The notes beneath the pieces were generated by a model. The model was not told the DNA's origin. It saw only the letters and a program-made list of their open reading frames with translations, and searched no databases. From NCBI GenBank assembly GCA_007121695.1, contig SKKC01000256.1, positions 1-7,023 on the forward strand: a DNA stretch of 7,023 nt, read 5' to 3'. The stretch comes from Spirochaetales bacterium (GTDB lineage: Bacteria; Spirochaetota; Spirochaetia; DSM-27196; SKKC01). Made by a program: the position numbers and the translations under genes. How positions within the stretch are numbered: position 1 is the stretch's first letter; each line of letters opens with the position of its first letter. Positions 1 to 5,893 of the stretch are shown here, in pieces.

Positions 1-270
1 CCCGGCCTCGCGCTCAAACGCGAGTTCCAGGAAGAACTCGGGGTCGATATCGCACTCGGCCCCCTGTTCTACCGGGGGAGCTTTCAGCATAACGGGACGC
101 ATTTCACCCTGCAGGCATACAAGGTAGAGCTGCTCAGCGACGACTTTACTGGTGTCGAGCACGAGGCTCTCGAATGGAAGACGGTGCCCGAAATGAAGGA
201 GCTGCGCATGGCGAGCTCCGACTACGGTGTGTACGAGTACCTGAAATATCACCCCGAGGAATGGAGTTAA
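1..270 (+). CDS. Nudix hydrolase, C-terminal part (5' end outside window)
   Basis: The frame is open from the left edge to TAA at 268-270 and gives 89 residues. Residues 7-15 read REFQEELGV, which is the second half of the Nudix box (REUXEEXGU). Glu8, Glu11 and Glu12 are the expected metal-binding and catalytic glutamates. The first half of the box (GX5E) would lie just upstream of the window. After it come a beta-rich stretch and the segment EALEWKTVPEMKELRMASSD, whose Trp and Leu pattern is typical of MutT-like members. Nudix enzymes hydrolyse a nucleoside diphosphate linked to another group (X), often a damaged or surplus nucleotide; the substrate cannot be told from this fragment. The gene converges on glgC with only 9 bp between the stop codons and no room for a conventional shared terminator. 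The family is clear; the specificity is unknown. Confidence 0.85.
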   Translation, partial: PGLALKREFQEELGVDIALGPLFYRGSFQHNGTHFTLQAYKVELLSDDFTGVEHEALEWKTVPEMKELRMASSDYGVYEYLKYHPEEWS

Positions 271-279
271 AGCGGCAGC

Positions 280-1560
280 CTATATGACCGTGCCCGGCGG
301 CACGACGCCTCCTTTGGGAATAATGATTATTCCGTCCCTCACGAAGTGGTGCGGGTAATCGCCGTCGGGATAGCTGTCGTACTGGAATCCTATGCTCGCG
401 CTCTCTCCAATGCGGGCGTTCTTGTCGATAATGGCACCGCGGATATGGGCGTTCGCACCAATGCCAATGTCGGGAATTCCTGCTTCCCGGTTTTCCGCCC
501 GTCGACCCACAGACTCGTAGTAGTCGGCCCCCATGCAGACGACACCGTCTAAATACGAACCGTTTTCCACGTATGTGCGTATGCCCACTATGGAGTTTTC
601 CACCGTTGCATTCGTCAGAACGCTTCCGTCTCCGGTGAGGCTCTGTGATATGCGGCAGGAGTTGAACTTGGTGGCAGGCAGATCGCGGCGATGCGTGTAA
701 ATGGGCATCTGTTCGTCGTAGAAGTTGAAGTCGGGATTAATCCGCGCCAGGTTCAGGTTTGTGTCGTAAAAGCTTCGGATCGTTCCGATATCTTCCCAGA
801 AACCGTCGAACAGGTACGCGCTGACACCGCCTGACTCGATCGCGCTCGGAATAATGTGCGAACCGAAATCGGTGAGGCTGTTGTCCAGGGCGGTCTCGAG
901 CGCGCGCGCCGAGAACACGTAGATACCCATGCTTCCGAGATACTGTTTGCCTTCCTGTTCCCGCTGCGGATTCGGATGAATCTCGTGTGGGATACGCATT
1001 CGCGATATATCATTGCTGAGCGGAGGTTTCTCGACGAACTCGGTGATTCTGCGGTCTTTTGTCGCAGAAAGAACCCCGAAGGCGACGGCCTGCTCGCGGG
1101 TAACCGGCGTCGCGGCGACGGTAATGTCTGAACCGCTTTCGACGTGGAGTTTTACCATTTCGGCGAGATCCATGCGGTACAGCTGATCGCCCGAGAGGAT
1201 CAGGTAGTAGTCCGGTTCCTGAGGCCGGAAATGAACCAGATTCTTTCGCACCGCGTCCGCGGTTCCCTCGTACCAGCCCGAGTCTCCAAAGGTCTGCTCG
1301 GCAGCAAGGATCTCGACGAAGCCTTTGGTAAACGAATCGAACAGGTAGGTGCTCGCCAGGTGTATATGCAGACTCGCCGAGTTGAACTGCGTGAGGACGT
1401 ACATCTGCTTGAAGCCGCTGTTTATGCTGTTGGAGATCGGAATGTCGACAATGCGGTATTTCGCACCAAAGGGCACCGCCGGCTTCGCACGCTCCTTGGT
1501 GAGCGGGTACAAACGCGTTCCCTTGCCGCCTCCGAGTATGATCGACAGAACTTTTGACAC
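280..1560 (-). CDS. glgC: Glucose-1-phosphate adenylyltransferase (ADP-glucose pyrophosphorylase), cyanobacterial/plant type
   Basis: This 426-residue protein makes ADP-glucose from ATP and glucose-1-phosphate, the committed and allosterically controlled step of bacterial glycogen synthesis. The start is GTG at 1560-1558, preceded by AGGGGGTG (1572-1565). The N-terminal nucleotidyltransferase domain has LGGGKGTRLYPLTKERAKP (9-27), SGDQLYRMD with catalytic-type Asp125 (123-131), FVEKP with glucose-1-phosphate-binding-type Lys178 (175-179), MGIYVF (211-216) and WEDIGTIRSF (255-264). The C-terminal part (about 300-426) is the left-handed beta-helix. Length matches the family (about 420-440). Segments such as VLTQFNSASL (55-64), FYDEQMPIYTHRRDLP (280-295) and GADYYES (344-350) resemble plant and cyanobacterial enzymes more than the enteric form. 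Lys380 (IIDKNARIG) and Lys416 (IIIIPKGG) sit where cyanobacterial enzymes carry the lysines tied to 3-phosphoglycerate activation. A truncated glycogen-synthase-like gene lies elsewhere in the window, but no true glgA or glgB is present. Confidence 0.95.
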   Translation of the reverse strand: MSKVLSIILGGGKGTRLYPLTKERAKPAVPFGAKYRIVDIPISNSINSGFKQMYVLTQFNSASLHIHLASTYLFDSFTKGFVEILAAEQTFGDSGWYEGTADAVRKNLVHFRPQEPDYYLILSGDQLYRMDLAEMVKLHVESGSDITVAATPVTREQAVAFGVLSATKDRRITEFVEKPPLSNDISRMRIPHEIHPNPQREQEGKQYLGSMGIYVFSARALETALDNSLTDFGSHIIPSAIESGGVSAYLFDGFWEDIGTIRSFYDTNLNLARINPDFNFYDEQMPIYTHRRDLPATKFNSCRISQSLTGDGSVLTNATVENSIVGIRTYVENGSYLDGVVCMGADYYESVGRRAENREAGIPDIGIGANAHIRGAIIDKNARIGESASIGFQYDSYPDGDYPHHFVRDGIIIIPKGGVVPPGTVI

Positions 1561-1564
1561 GATG

Positions 1565-1572
1565 CACCCCCT
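1565..1572 (-). promoter_or_regulatory. Shine-Dalgarno of glgC supporting the GTG start
   Basis: Read on the minus strand the sequence is AGGGGGTG followed by CATC and the GTG start at 1560. The purine core lies about 6 nt from the start codon. It supports GTG at 1560 over any internal ATG, and the residues that follow (SKVLSIILGGGKGTR) begin as GlgC proteins usually do. Confidence 0.6.
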
Positions 1573-1586
1573 GATAGTCCATCTGC

Positions 1587-1616
1587 AGTGTATGGATCGT
1601 TTCGTTCTGCGGTCAA
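1587..1616 (-). promoter_or_regulatory. Predicted sigma70-type promoter of glgC
   Basis: On the minus strand a -35 element TTGACC (1616-1611) is followed after 18 bp by a -10 element TACACT (1592-1587). These match the TTGACA/TATAAT consensus at five and four positions. Transcription would start near 1580, giving a leader of about 20 nt that just includes the Shine-Dalgarno sequence, so there is little room for leader-based regulation. The -35 element lies about 25 bp from the candidate rightward -10 element, so the two divergent promoters could interfere. Prediction from sequence only. Confidence 0.5.
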
Positions 1617-1640
1617 GCGCTGTTTCGTCTCATGTATAGA

Positions 1641-1649
1641 TGTTATGCT
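1641..1649 (+). promoter_or_regulatory. Candidate extended -10 element for mrfAB
   Basis: The sequence TGTTATGCT fits the extended -10 pattern TGnTAnnnT upstream of mrfA. No good -35 hexamer is visible 16-18 bp upstream, which is usual for extended -10 promoters but weakens the call. A start near 1656 would leave a leader of only about 14 nt containing the Shine-Dalgarno sequence. A second AT-rich hexamer, TATAGA at 1635-1640, is an alternative. I see no obvious LexA/SOS-type operator palindrome in 1561-1669. Confidence 0.3.
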
Positions 1650-1657
1650 CTTTTTCC

Positions 1658-1663
1658 GGAGGA
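1658..1663 (+). promoter_or_regulatory. Shine-Dalgarno that fixes the mrfA start at 1670
   Basis: GGAGGA lies 6 nt before the ATG at 1670. The same reading frame contains an earlier ATG at 1640, but that start would place this strong ribosome site inside the coding sequence and has no comparable site of its own. The start at 1670 is therefore preferred. Confidence 0.75.
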
Positions 1664-1669
1664 AAGAGG

Positions 1670-3994
1670 ATGTCAGATCTAGGAACTGTGCTTGAAGAAC
1701 TCGCACGGGATCCCTCGTTTTCGGATTGTGTGACCCAATGGGAACATCTGTCCTCGGTGCAGGGAAAATACCGCGAAGTGCCGGACGACCTCGCACCACG
1801 CCTTCGAACACTGCTTGCATCGCGGGGCATAGACAGGCTGTATTCGCACCAGGCAGAGTCCTACGAGGCAGTCCGTGCAGGCAGGCACACCATCGTCGTT
1901 ACACCGACCGCCAGCGGGAAGACCTGGTGCTACAATCTCCCTGTCATGCAGACAATCCTCGAGCAGCCCGAGACACGCGCGTTGTACCTCTTCCCGACCA
2001 AGGCACTGAGTCAGGACCAGCAGTCAGAGCTCAACGAGTCGGTCACCGGTGGTAACCTCTCGGTGAAGATCGTGACCTACGACGGGGACACGCCGACGAG
2101 TATCCGCTCAGCGGCGCGAACAAAAGGGCAGATCATCATCTCCAATCCGGACATGCTGCACTCGGGCATTCTTCCGAATCATCCCCGCTGGATTTCGTTC
2201 CTGAAGAATCTGCGCTTTGTCGTCATCGACGAGGTTCACACCTACCGAGGTGTGTTCGGAAGCCACATGACGAACGTCGTTCGTCGGCTCAAGCGTATTG
2301 CGTCGTTCTACGGAGCGAAACCGGTCTTCATCTGTTCTTCTGCGACCATAGGCAATCCCCGCGAGCTCGCCGAGGACATTCTCGGGGAACCTCTGCACCT
2401 GATCGACCAGAGCGGTGCGCCACGCGGAGAGAAACACGTGATTCTCTACAATCCCCCCCACGTCGATCGCGTGCAGGGTATACGTCGGGGAGTGGTGCTC
2501 GAAGCGCGGCGGCTCGCGCTCGAGTTTCTGCGGCGGCGGGTCAAGACCATCGTGTTCAGTCGCAGCAGAACGAGAACCGAGCTTATCGCATCCTACATTA
2601 ACGCGTCGCTGCGGAACATCTATACCGACAATGAAGGCCTGCGCGTGGAAAGTTATCGCGGGGGGTATCTTCCGTCCGAACGACGGGAGATCGAGCGGGG
2701 CTTGCGTGACGGCTCGATTCACGGTGTTGTCTCCACAAATGCGCTGGAACTCGGCATAGATATTGGCGGGCTCGACGTCTCGATTTCCGCGGGCCTGCCC
2801 GGGGCAATATCGAGCGCGTGGCAGCAGGCGGGCAGGGCCGGGCGTCGGAATTCGCTCAGCGCTTCCATTCTCATTGCGTCGTCGAGCCCGCTCGACCAGT
2901 ACATGGTACAGAATCCGGAGTACTTCTTTGGCCGGAACCCCGAAGACGGTTTCGTCGACCCGGACAATCTGTTTATCCTCGGCGATCATCTGAAATGTGC
3001 CGTCTTCGAACTACCCTTTGACACCGAGCATCCGTTTCCCGAGGGTTCGCTCGATGTGCTGCATTCAATACAGCAGACCGGCGTCGTCCGGTATACCGGG
3101 GATCGTTTTCACTGGGCAGACCGCGGCTATCCTGCAGAAAACATTTCCCTGCGCACCGCAACAAACGATAACGTGGTAATCATTGATACGACGAAGGGCG
3201 CTCACTCCGTTATTGGCGAGATAGACCGTGCGTCCGCGAAGGAAGAGCTGTTCGACAACGCCGTGTACATTCACCGGGGCGAGCAGTACATGGTTACGAC
3301 GCTTGATATCGCCAACCGCCGCTGCGAGGTCGAACAGTCGCAGGTCAATTACTACACGGACGCGATCGTAAAACGCGATATTCAGGTGCTTCACGAAGAC
3401 GATGCGGTCGAAACAGATTCATGCAGAATCGTTCTGGGAGACGTGCTGGTGCGCAGCCAGATATCAAAGTTCAAGAAGATCCGCTACGGTACGCACGAAA
3501 ACATCGGGTACGGCGAGATAAGCCTGCCGGAAGAAGAGATGCATACCAGAAGCTGCATGATAGTATTCAAGGAATCATCCGCCGCGGGGCGGAGTCTGCA
3601 TGCCCTGCCGCCCGAAGCGCAGCCGCTGGTCCTCGGACGCCTCGGGTCGGTGCTTCGGACACTCGCGCCGGTGTACCTGCTGTGCGACCGCAGCGACATC
3701 GGAACGGCCGAGCGTTTGCGCGACCCGCACTTCAACGTTCCCGCGATATACGTGTACGACCGGTACCCTGGAGGTGTCGGGCTTGCCGAGGTTTTCCGCG
3801 ACAAACTTCCCGTCATACTGCAGGCAGGCCTCTCGCTGGTTTCCTCGTGTGCATGCGCCGAAGGATGCCCTTCCTGTGTCGGGCCGCGCAACGCGAAGGA
3901 AGAAATAGACACCAACCCCAAAGAGGCGGTTCTCGCGCTTCTGGCCCAATGGGGCGGAGCGTCGGCCGTAGCTCAGAGTGAGGAGGTCGGGTGA
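1670..3994 (+). CDS. mrfA: MrfA-like DEAD/DEAH-box DNA helicase with C-terminal zinc cluster (YprA family)
   Basis: This 774-residue superfamily 2 helicase has all expected motifs. They are YSHQAES (58-64, Q-like), TPTASGKT (78-85, Walker A), FPTKALSQDQ (108-117, Ia), DEVH (187-190, motif II), SSATIGNP (223-230, III), TIVFSRSR (293-300, IV), STNALELGIDIGG (355-367, V) and QQAGRAGRR (385-393, VI). Residues 430-620 form a linker and probable nucleic-acid-binding region. The C-terminal MZB/DUF1998-type domain has YPGGVGLAEVF (699-709) and the cysteine cluster CACAEGCPSC (Cys727, 729, 733, 736), expected to bind zinc. Length is close to B. subtilis MrfA (about 750). In B. subtilis MrfA works with MrfB to remove mitomycin C lesions without UvrABC. 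The next gene here is that partner, overlapping by 4 bp, which makes the orthology convincing. The role in this organism is inferred, not shown. The first 57 residues are a helical lead-in seen in this family. Confidence 0.92.
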   Translation: MSDLGTVLEELARDPSFSDCVTQWEHLSSVQGKYREVPDDLAPRLRTLLASRGIDRLYSHQAESYEAVRAGRHTIVVTPTASGKTWCYNLPVMQTILEQPETRALYLFPTKALSQDQQSELNESVTGGNLSVKIVTYDGDTPTSIRSAARTKGQIIISNPDMLHSGILPNHPRWISFLKNLRFVVIDEVHTYRGVFGSHMTNVVRRLKRIASFYGAKPVFICSSATIGNPRELAEDILGEPLHLIDQSGAPRGEKHVILYNPPHVDRVQGIRRGVVLEARRLALEFLRRRVKTIVFSRSRTRTELIASYINASLRNIYTDNEGLRVESYRGGYLPSERREIERGLRDGSIHGVVSTNALELGIDIGGLDVSISAGLPGAISSAWQQAGRAGRRNSLSASILIASSSPLDQYMVQNPEYFFGRNPEDGFVDPDNLFILGDHLKCAVFELPFDTEHPFPEGSLDVLHSIQQTGVVRYTGDRFHWADRGYPAENISLRTATNDNVVIIDTTKGAHSVIGEIDRASAKEELFDNAVYIHRGEQYMVTTLDIANRRCEVEQSQVNYYTDAIVKRDIQVLHEDDAVETDSCRIVLGDVLVRSQISKFKKIRYGTHENIGYGEISLPEEEMHTRSCMIVFKESSAAGRSLHALPPEAQPLVLGRLGSVLRTLAPVYLLCDRSDIGTAERLRDPHFNVPAIYVYDRYPGGVGLAEVFRDKLPVILQAGLSLVSSCACAEGCPSCVGPRNAKEEIDTNPKEAVLALLAQWGGASAVAQSEEVG
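3981..3987 (+). promoter_or_regulatory. Shine-Dalgarno of mrfB inside the mrfA 3' end
   Basis: AGGAGGT lies 3 nt before the GTG start at 3991, within the last codons of mrfA. The spacing is tight, and the start overlaps the mrfA stop as GTGA (3991-3994). This arrangement points to translational coupling, so that helicase and nuclease are made in a fixed ratio. Confidence 0.65.
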
Positions 3995-5181
3995 AGGAAG
4001 CGCTCACCGCCCGGCTGAAACGGCTGCAATCGCTCGGAACCGGCGAACGCGCATCTGCGAGCCCTCCGAACGAACAGACTGTCGATCCGGGTCCACAGGA
4101 TGCCGTTTCGGAACTGCCGAATCTGGGATTTGTCGAGATCGCAGAGAACGTCTGGTGCCGCAGAACGCGGCACCGGCTTGCCGGGCAGACGCGTGCTCGC
4201 ATTGCAGGGTACGAGTCAACAGGCGTAATCCTGCCGGATGCCCGGGGCCCCTATGTGTTTCTGGATACTGAAACGACCGGGCTCGGATCAGGCGCCGGTA
4301 CCGTTGCCTTTTTGACCGGGTGTGGAACCCTCGAGCCGGACGACACGCTTCTGATTCGTCAGTTTCTTCTGTCCGATTATCCTGGTGAACCGGCCTATCT
4401 CGCCGTACTGGCCGGGATCCTGACGCCTGACTGCTGCATGGTGAGCTACAACGGAAAGAGTTTTGACAGCAACGTGCTGCAGACGCGATTCCTCATGAAC
4501 GGGATTCCGTGGACCAGGCCCCGACAACTCGATCTGCTCTACAGTGTCAGGCGGCTGTTTCGCACCAGGTTGTCGCGGTGCAACCTCGCGACGGTCGAAC
4601 GTGATCTGCTGTTCGTGCAGCGCCAGGGGGATATCCCTGGTGCCGAGGTTCCGGATCGTTACTTCGCGTTTCTCGAAACCGGAGCGGCGGAAGTGTTGCG
4701 GCCGGTTGTGTACCATCACGAGCAGGACATCGTAAGCCTTGTGAAGCTGCTTGTCTTTCTGGAAGACGATGCCGCGTCGCCCCCGAGCCACAGCCGTGCC
4801 GACCCGGTGGCGCTTGCCCGCCTGATCATGCCAGGCGCACCGACGAAAGCCATGTCGATGCTCTCAGACCTGGTACGACACGACAGCCCCTTTGGCGACT
4901 CGCGACGAGCGATGGTTCTCCTCGCCGGTTTGCTGAAACGTGCCGGTGATGTAGCGCAGGCGGTCCCGCTCTGGGAGAGCCTGTTCAGGAACGGGGGAAG
5001 CGCCGCCGCCGGAATCGAGCTTGCGAAGTACTATGAACACCGGCTCGGTGATCCGGTCTCGGCAATCGAGGTCTGTCGCGAGATTCAGAAGCGCACGAAC
5101 GAGGGGCAGTTTCGGGACGCACTGCTTCATCGCATGGACAGGCTGTCGCGGCGAATCAGCGAATCCGAAATCGACAGGTAG
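3991..5181 (+). CDS. mrfB: MrfB-like DEDD-family exonuclease with TPR-like C-terminus (YprB family)
   Basis: This 396-residue protein has an RNase H-like exonuclease domain (about 85-258) and a helical C-terminal region. The catalytic pattern is visible: LDTETTGL (Asp92, Glu94), NGKSFDSNVL (Asp159) and YHHEQDIVSL (His242/His243 and Asp246), consistent with a DEDD nuclease of the YprB ribonuclease-H-like family. Residues 284-386 are amphipathic helices with TPR-like spacing, for example LLAGLLKRAGDVAQAVPLW (310-328) and ELAKYYEHRLGDPVSAIEV (343-361). The first 85 residues are variable with one basic patch. B. subtilis MrfB (about 410 residues) is a metal-dependent DNA exonuclease acting with MrfA on mitomycin C-damaged DNA. 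Its position directly after the helicase gene, with a GTGA overlap, supports the same partnership here. The last 55 bp (5127-5181) overlap the 3' end of the opposing GT5-like gene. Confidence 0.9.
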   Translation: MKEALTARLKRLQSLGTGERASASPPNEQTVDPGPQDAVSELPNLGFVEIAENVWCRRTRHRLAGQTRARIAGYESTGVILPDARGPYVFLDTETTGLGSGAGTVAFLTGCGTLEPDDTLLIRQFLLSDYPGEPAYLAVLAGILTPDCCMVSYNGKSFDSNVLQTRFLMNGIPWTRPRQLDLLYSVRRLFRTRLSRCNLATVERDLLFVQRQGDIPGAEVPDRYFAFLETGAAEVLRPVVYHHEQDIVSLVKLLVFLEDDAASPPSHSRADPVALARLIMPGAPTKAMSMLSDLVRHDSPFGDSRRAMVLLAGLLKRAGDVAQAVPLWESLFRNGGSAAAGIELAKYYEHRLGDPVSAIEVCREIQKRTNEGQFRDALLHRMDRLSRRISESEIDR

Positions 5182-5870
5182 CGTTTTTTCCACTGACCGG
5201 GCCGGGTGGATACGGTTTCTTCCGAGCTAAGGCACGCGTCCGCGTGTGCCTGCCCGGCTTTCAGCAGCGATACGCCATCGTCTGAATATATGCCCATGGC
5301 GATTGCCTGTTCGACGCGAACCCCGAGGCGCGCGAGTACCATGGCATCTCCGGAAGGTTCGGTGTCGTCGGTTGTCGTGAGAACCATTCCCGTTTCCGAA
5401 AAACCGCGACGCCGTTCCCGTGTCCGTCCCCAGACAGGTACACCCGAGGTCTGCCATCCGAATGCGTGCATAACATGTGGAGTCCAGTAGAGCGCGCGAC
5501 ACGCGGCATACGCAGTTGCCGACAGAAATGCGGCGCGCTCGATTCGGGTGTGCGGGTCGTCGCCGTCGTCGTGCGACCTTGCGAAGAAGTCCTGGTGGTC
5601 CACGAGGTACACCGGCACCGAAGAATCGTCGCGATGACTTGCGGTCAGTATGGCCACGAAGTGTTCCCTGGTCCCGAGTTCAACGGGAACCGGTTCCGGA
5701 TGCCGATACAGTGGAGTTCTGTTAATCCCCGGTCCGCATGGGGCGAGGATGCGGGCATCCATGCCTGCTGCCCGGAGCGTCCGTGCAAGAGCCGAAACCA
5801 TGCTGCCGGGTTCGGGTTCGTGTGTCACGAGCAATACTCTCATGGGCAGATCTGATGCTGTTCGTTTCAT
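5127..5870 (-). CDS. Orphan GT5 (glycogen/starch synthase N-terminal domain)-like protein, probably non-catalytic
   Basis: This 247-residue protein aligns only with the N-terminal Rossmann domain of glycogen synthase GlgA (usually about 470-500 residues). Family landmarks are MRVLLVTHEPEP (10-21), MDARILAPCGPGI (37-49), VYLVDHQDFF (87-96), the RIERAAFLSATAYA helix (109-122), WTPHVMHAFGW (129-139) and LLKAGQAHADACLSSEE (202-218). The C-terminal GT1-like half is absent and the gene ends inside mrfB on the other strand. Active-site motifs are lost. The KTGGL loop is missing (about 7 residues shorter between Glu18 and Pro44 than in E. coli GlgA). HDWH reads FGWQ (137-140). The HN of the following strand is replaced around TTTDDTE (165-171). 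Catalysis is therefore unlikely; binding of a sugar or glucan is possible. The start at 5870 has AGGGAG 10 nt upstream. Met10 (5843) matches the family's usual N-terminus but lacks a ribosome site. The gap to the upstream GNAT gene is 23 nt. Confidence 0.75.
   Translation of the reverse strand: MKRTASDLPMRVLLVTHEPEPGSMVSALARTLRAAGMDARILAPCGPGINRTPLYRHPEPVPVELGTREHFVAILTASHRDDSSVPVYLVDHQDFFARSHDDGDDPHTRIERAAFLSATAYAACRALYWTPHVMHAFGWQTSGVPVWGRTRERRRGFSETGMVLTTTDDTEPSGDAMVLARLGVRVEQAIAMGIYSDDGVSLLKAGQAHADACLSSEETVSTRPGQWKKRYLSISDSLIRRDSLSMR
5143..5189 (+). terminator. Weak possible terminator after mrfB
   Basis: A six-base stem CTGTCG (5143-5148) / CGACAG (5172-5177) with a long loop precedes a run of six T (5184-5189) just after the mrfB stop. 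The stem is short, the loop is about 23 nt, and 6 nt separate the stem from the T-run. It is therefore a poor intrinsic terminator, listed because nothing better is visible at this tail-to-tail junction. Confidence 0.2.
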
Positions 5871-5893
5871 GTACTCTCGACTCCCTGCGTTGT

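Noticed and set aside
317..333. Perfect inverted repeat GGAATAA-TGA-TTATTCC near the 3' end of glgC.
   Set aside because: It encodes the conserved GIIIIP stretch of the GlgC beta-helix on the minus strand; the symmetry follows from repeated Ile codons. It is AT-rich, inside the coding sequence and has no T-run.
1010..1582. A 190-codon minus-strand frame overlapping the 5' half of glgC.
   Set aside because: It is an out-of-frame shadow of the conserved GlgC catalytic domain, with unusual composition and no family similarity.
1640..1669. Upstream in-frame ATG adding ten residues (MLCSFSGGKR) to MrfA.
   Set aside because: The strong GGAGGA ribosome site sits inside this stretch and is correctly spaced for the ATG at 1670, and the extra residues are simply the translated ribosome site.
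2108..2989. A 293-codon open frame antisense to the helicase gene.
   Set aside because: It lies wholly opposite conserved helicase motifs III-VI, shows no recognisable domain, and is expected from GC-rich codon use.
5136..5148. Near-palindrome GACAG-G-CTGTC in the mrfB tail as a possible operator.
   Set aside because: The arms are 5 bp with a 1-nt centre, lie inside two overlapping coding sequences, and occur by chance at this length; no second copy is seen near a promoter.
5184..5189. T6 run after mrfB taken as a strong intrinsic terminator.
   Set aside because: The only nearby stem is 6 bp with a loop of about 23 nt and is not adjacent to the T-run, so it is listed only as a weak candidate.
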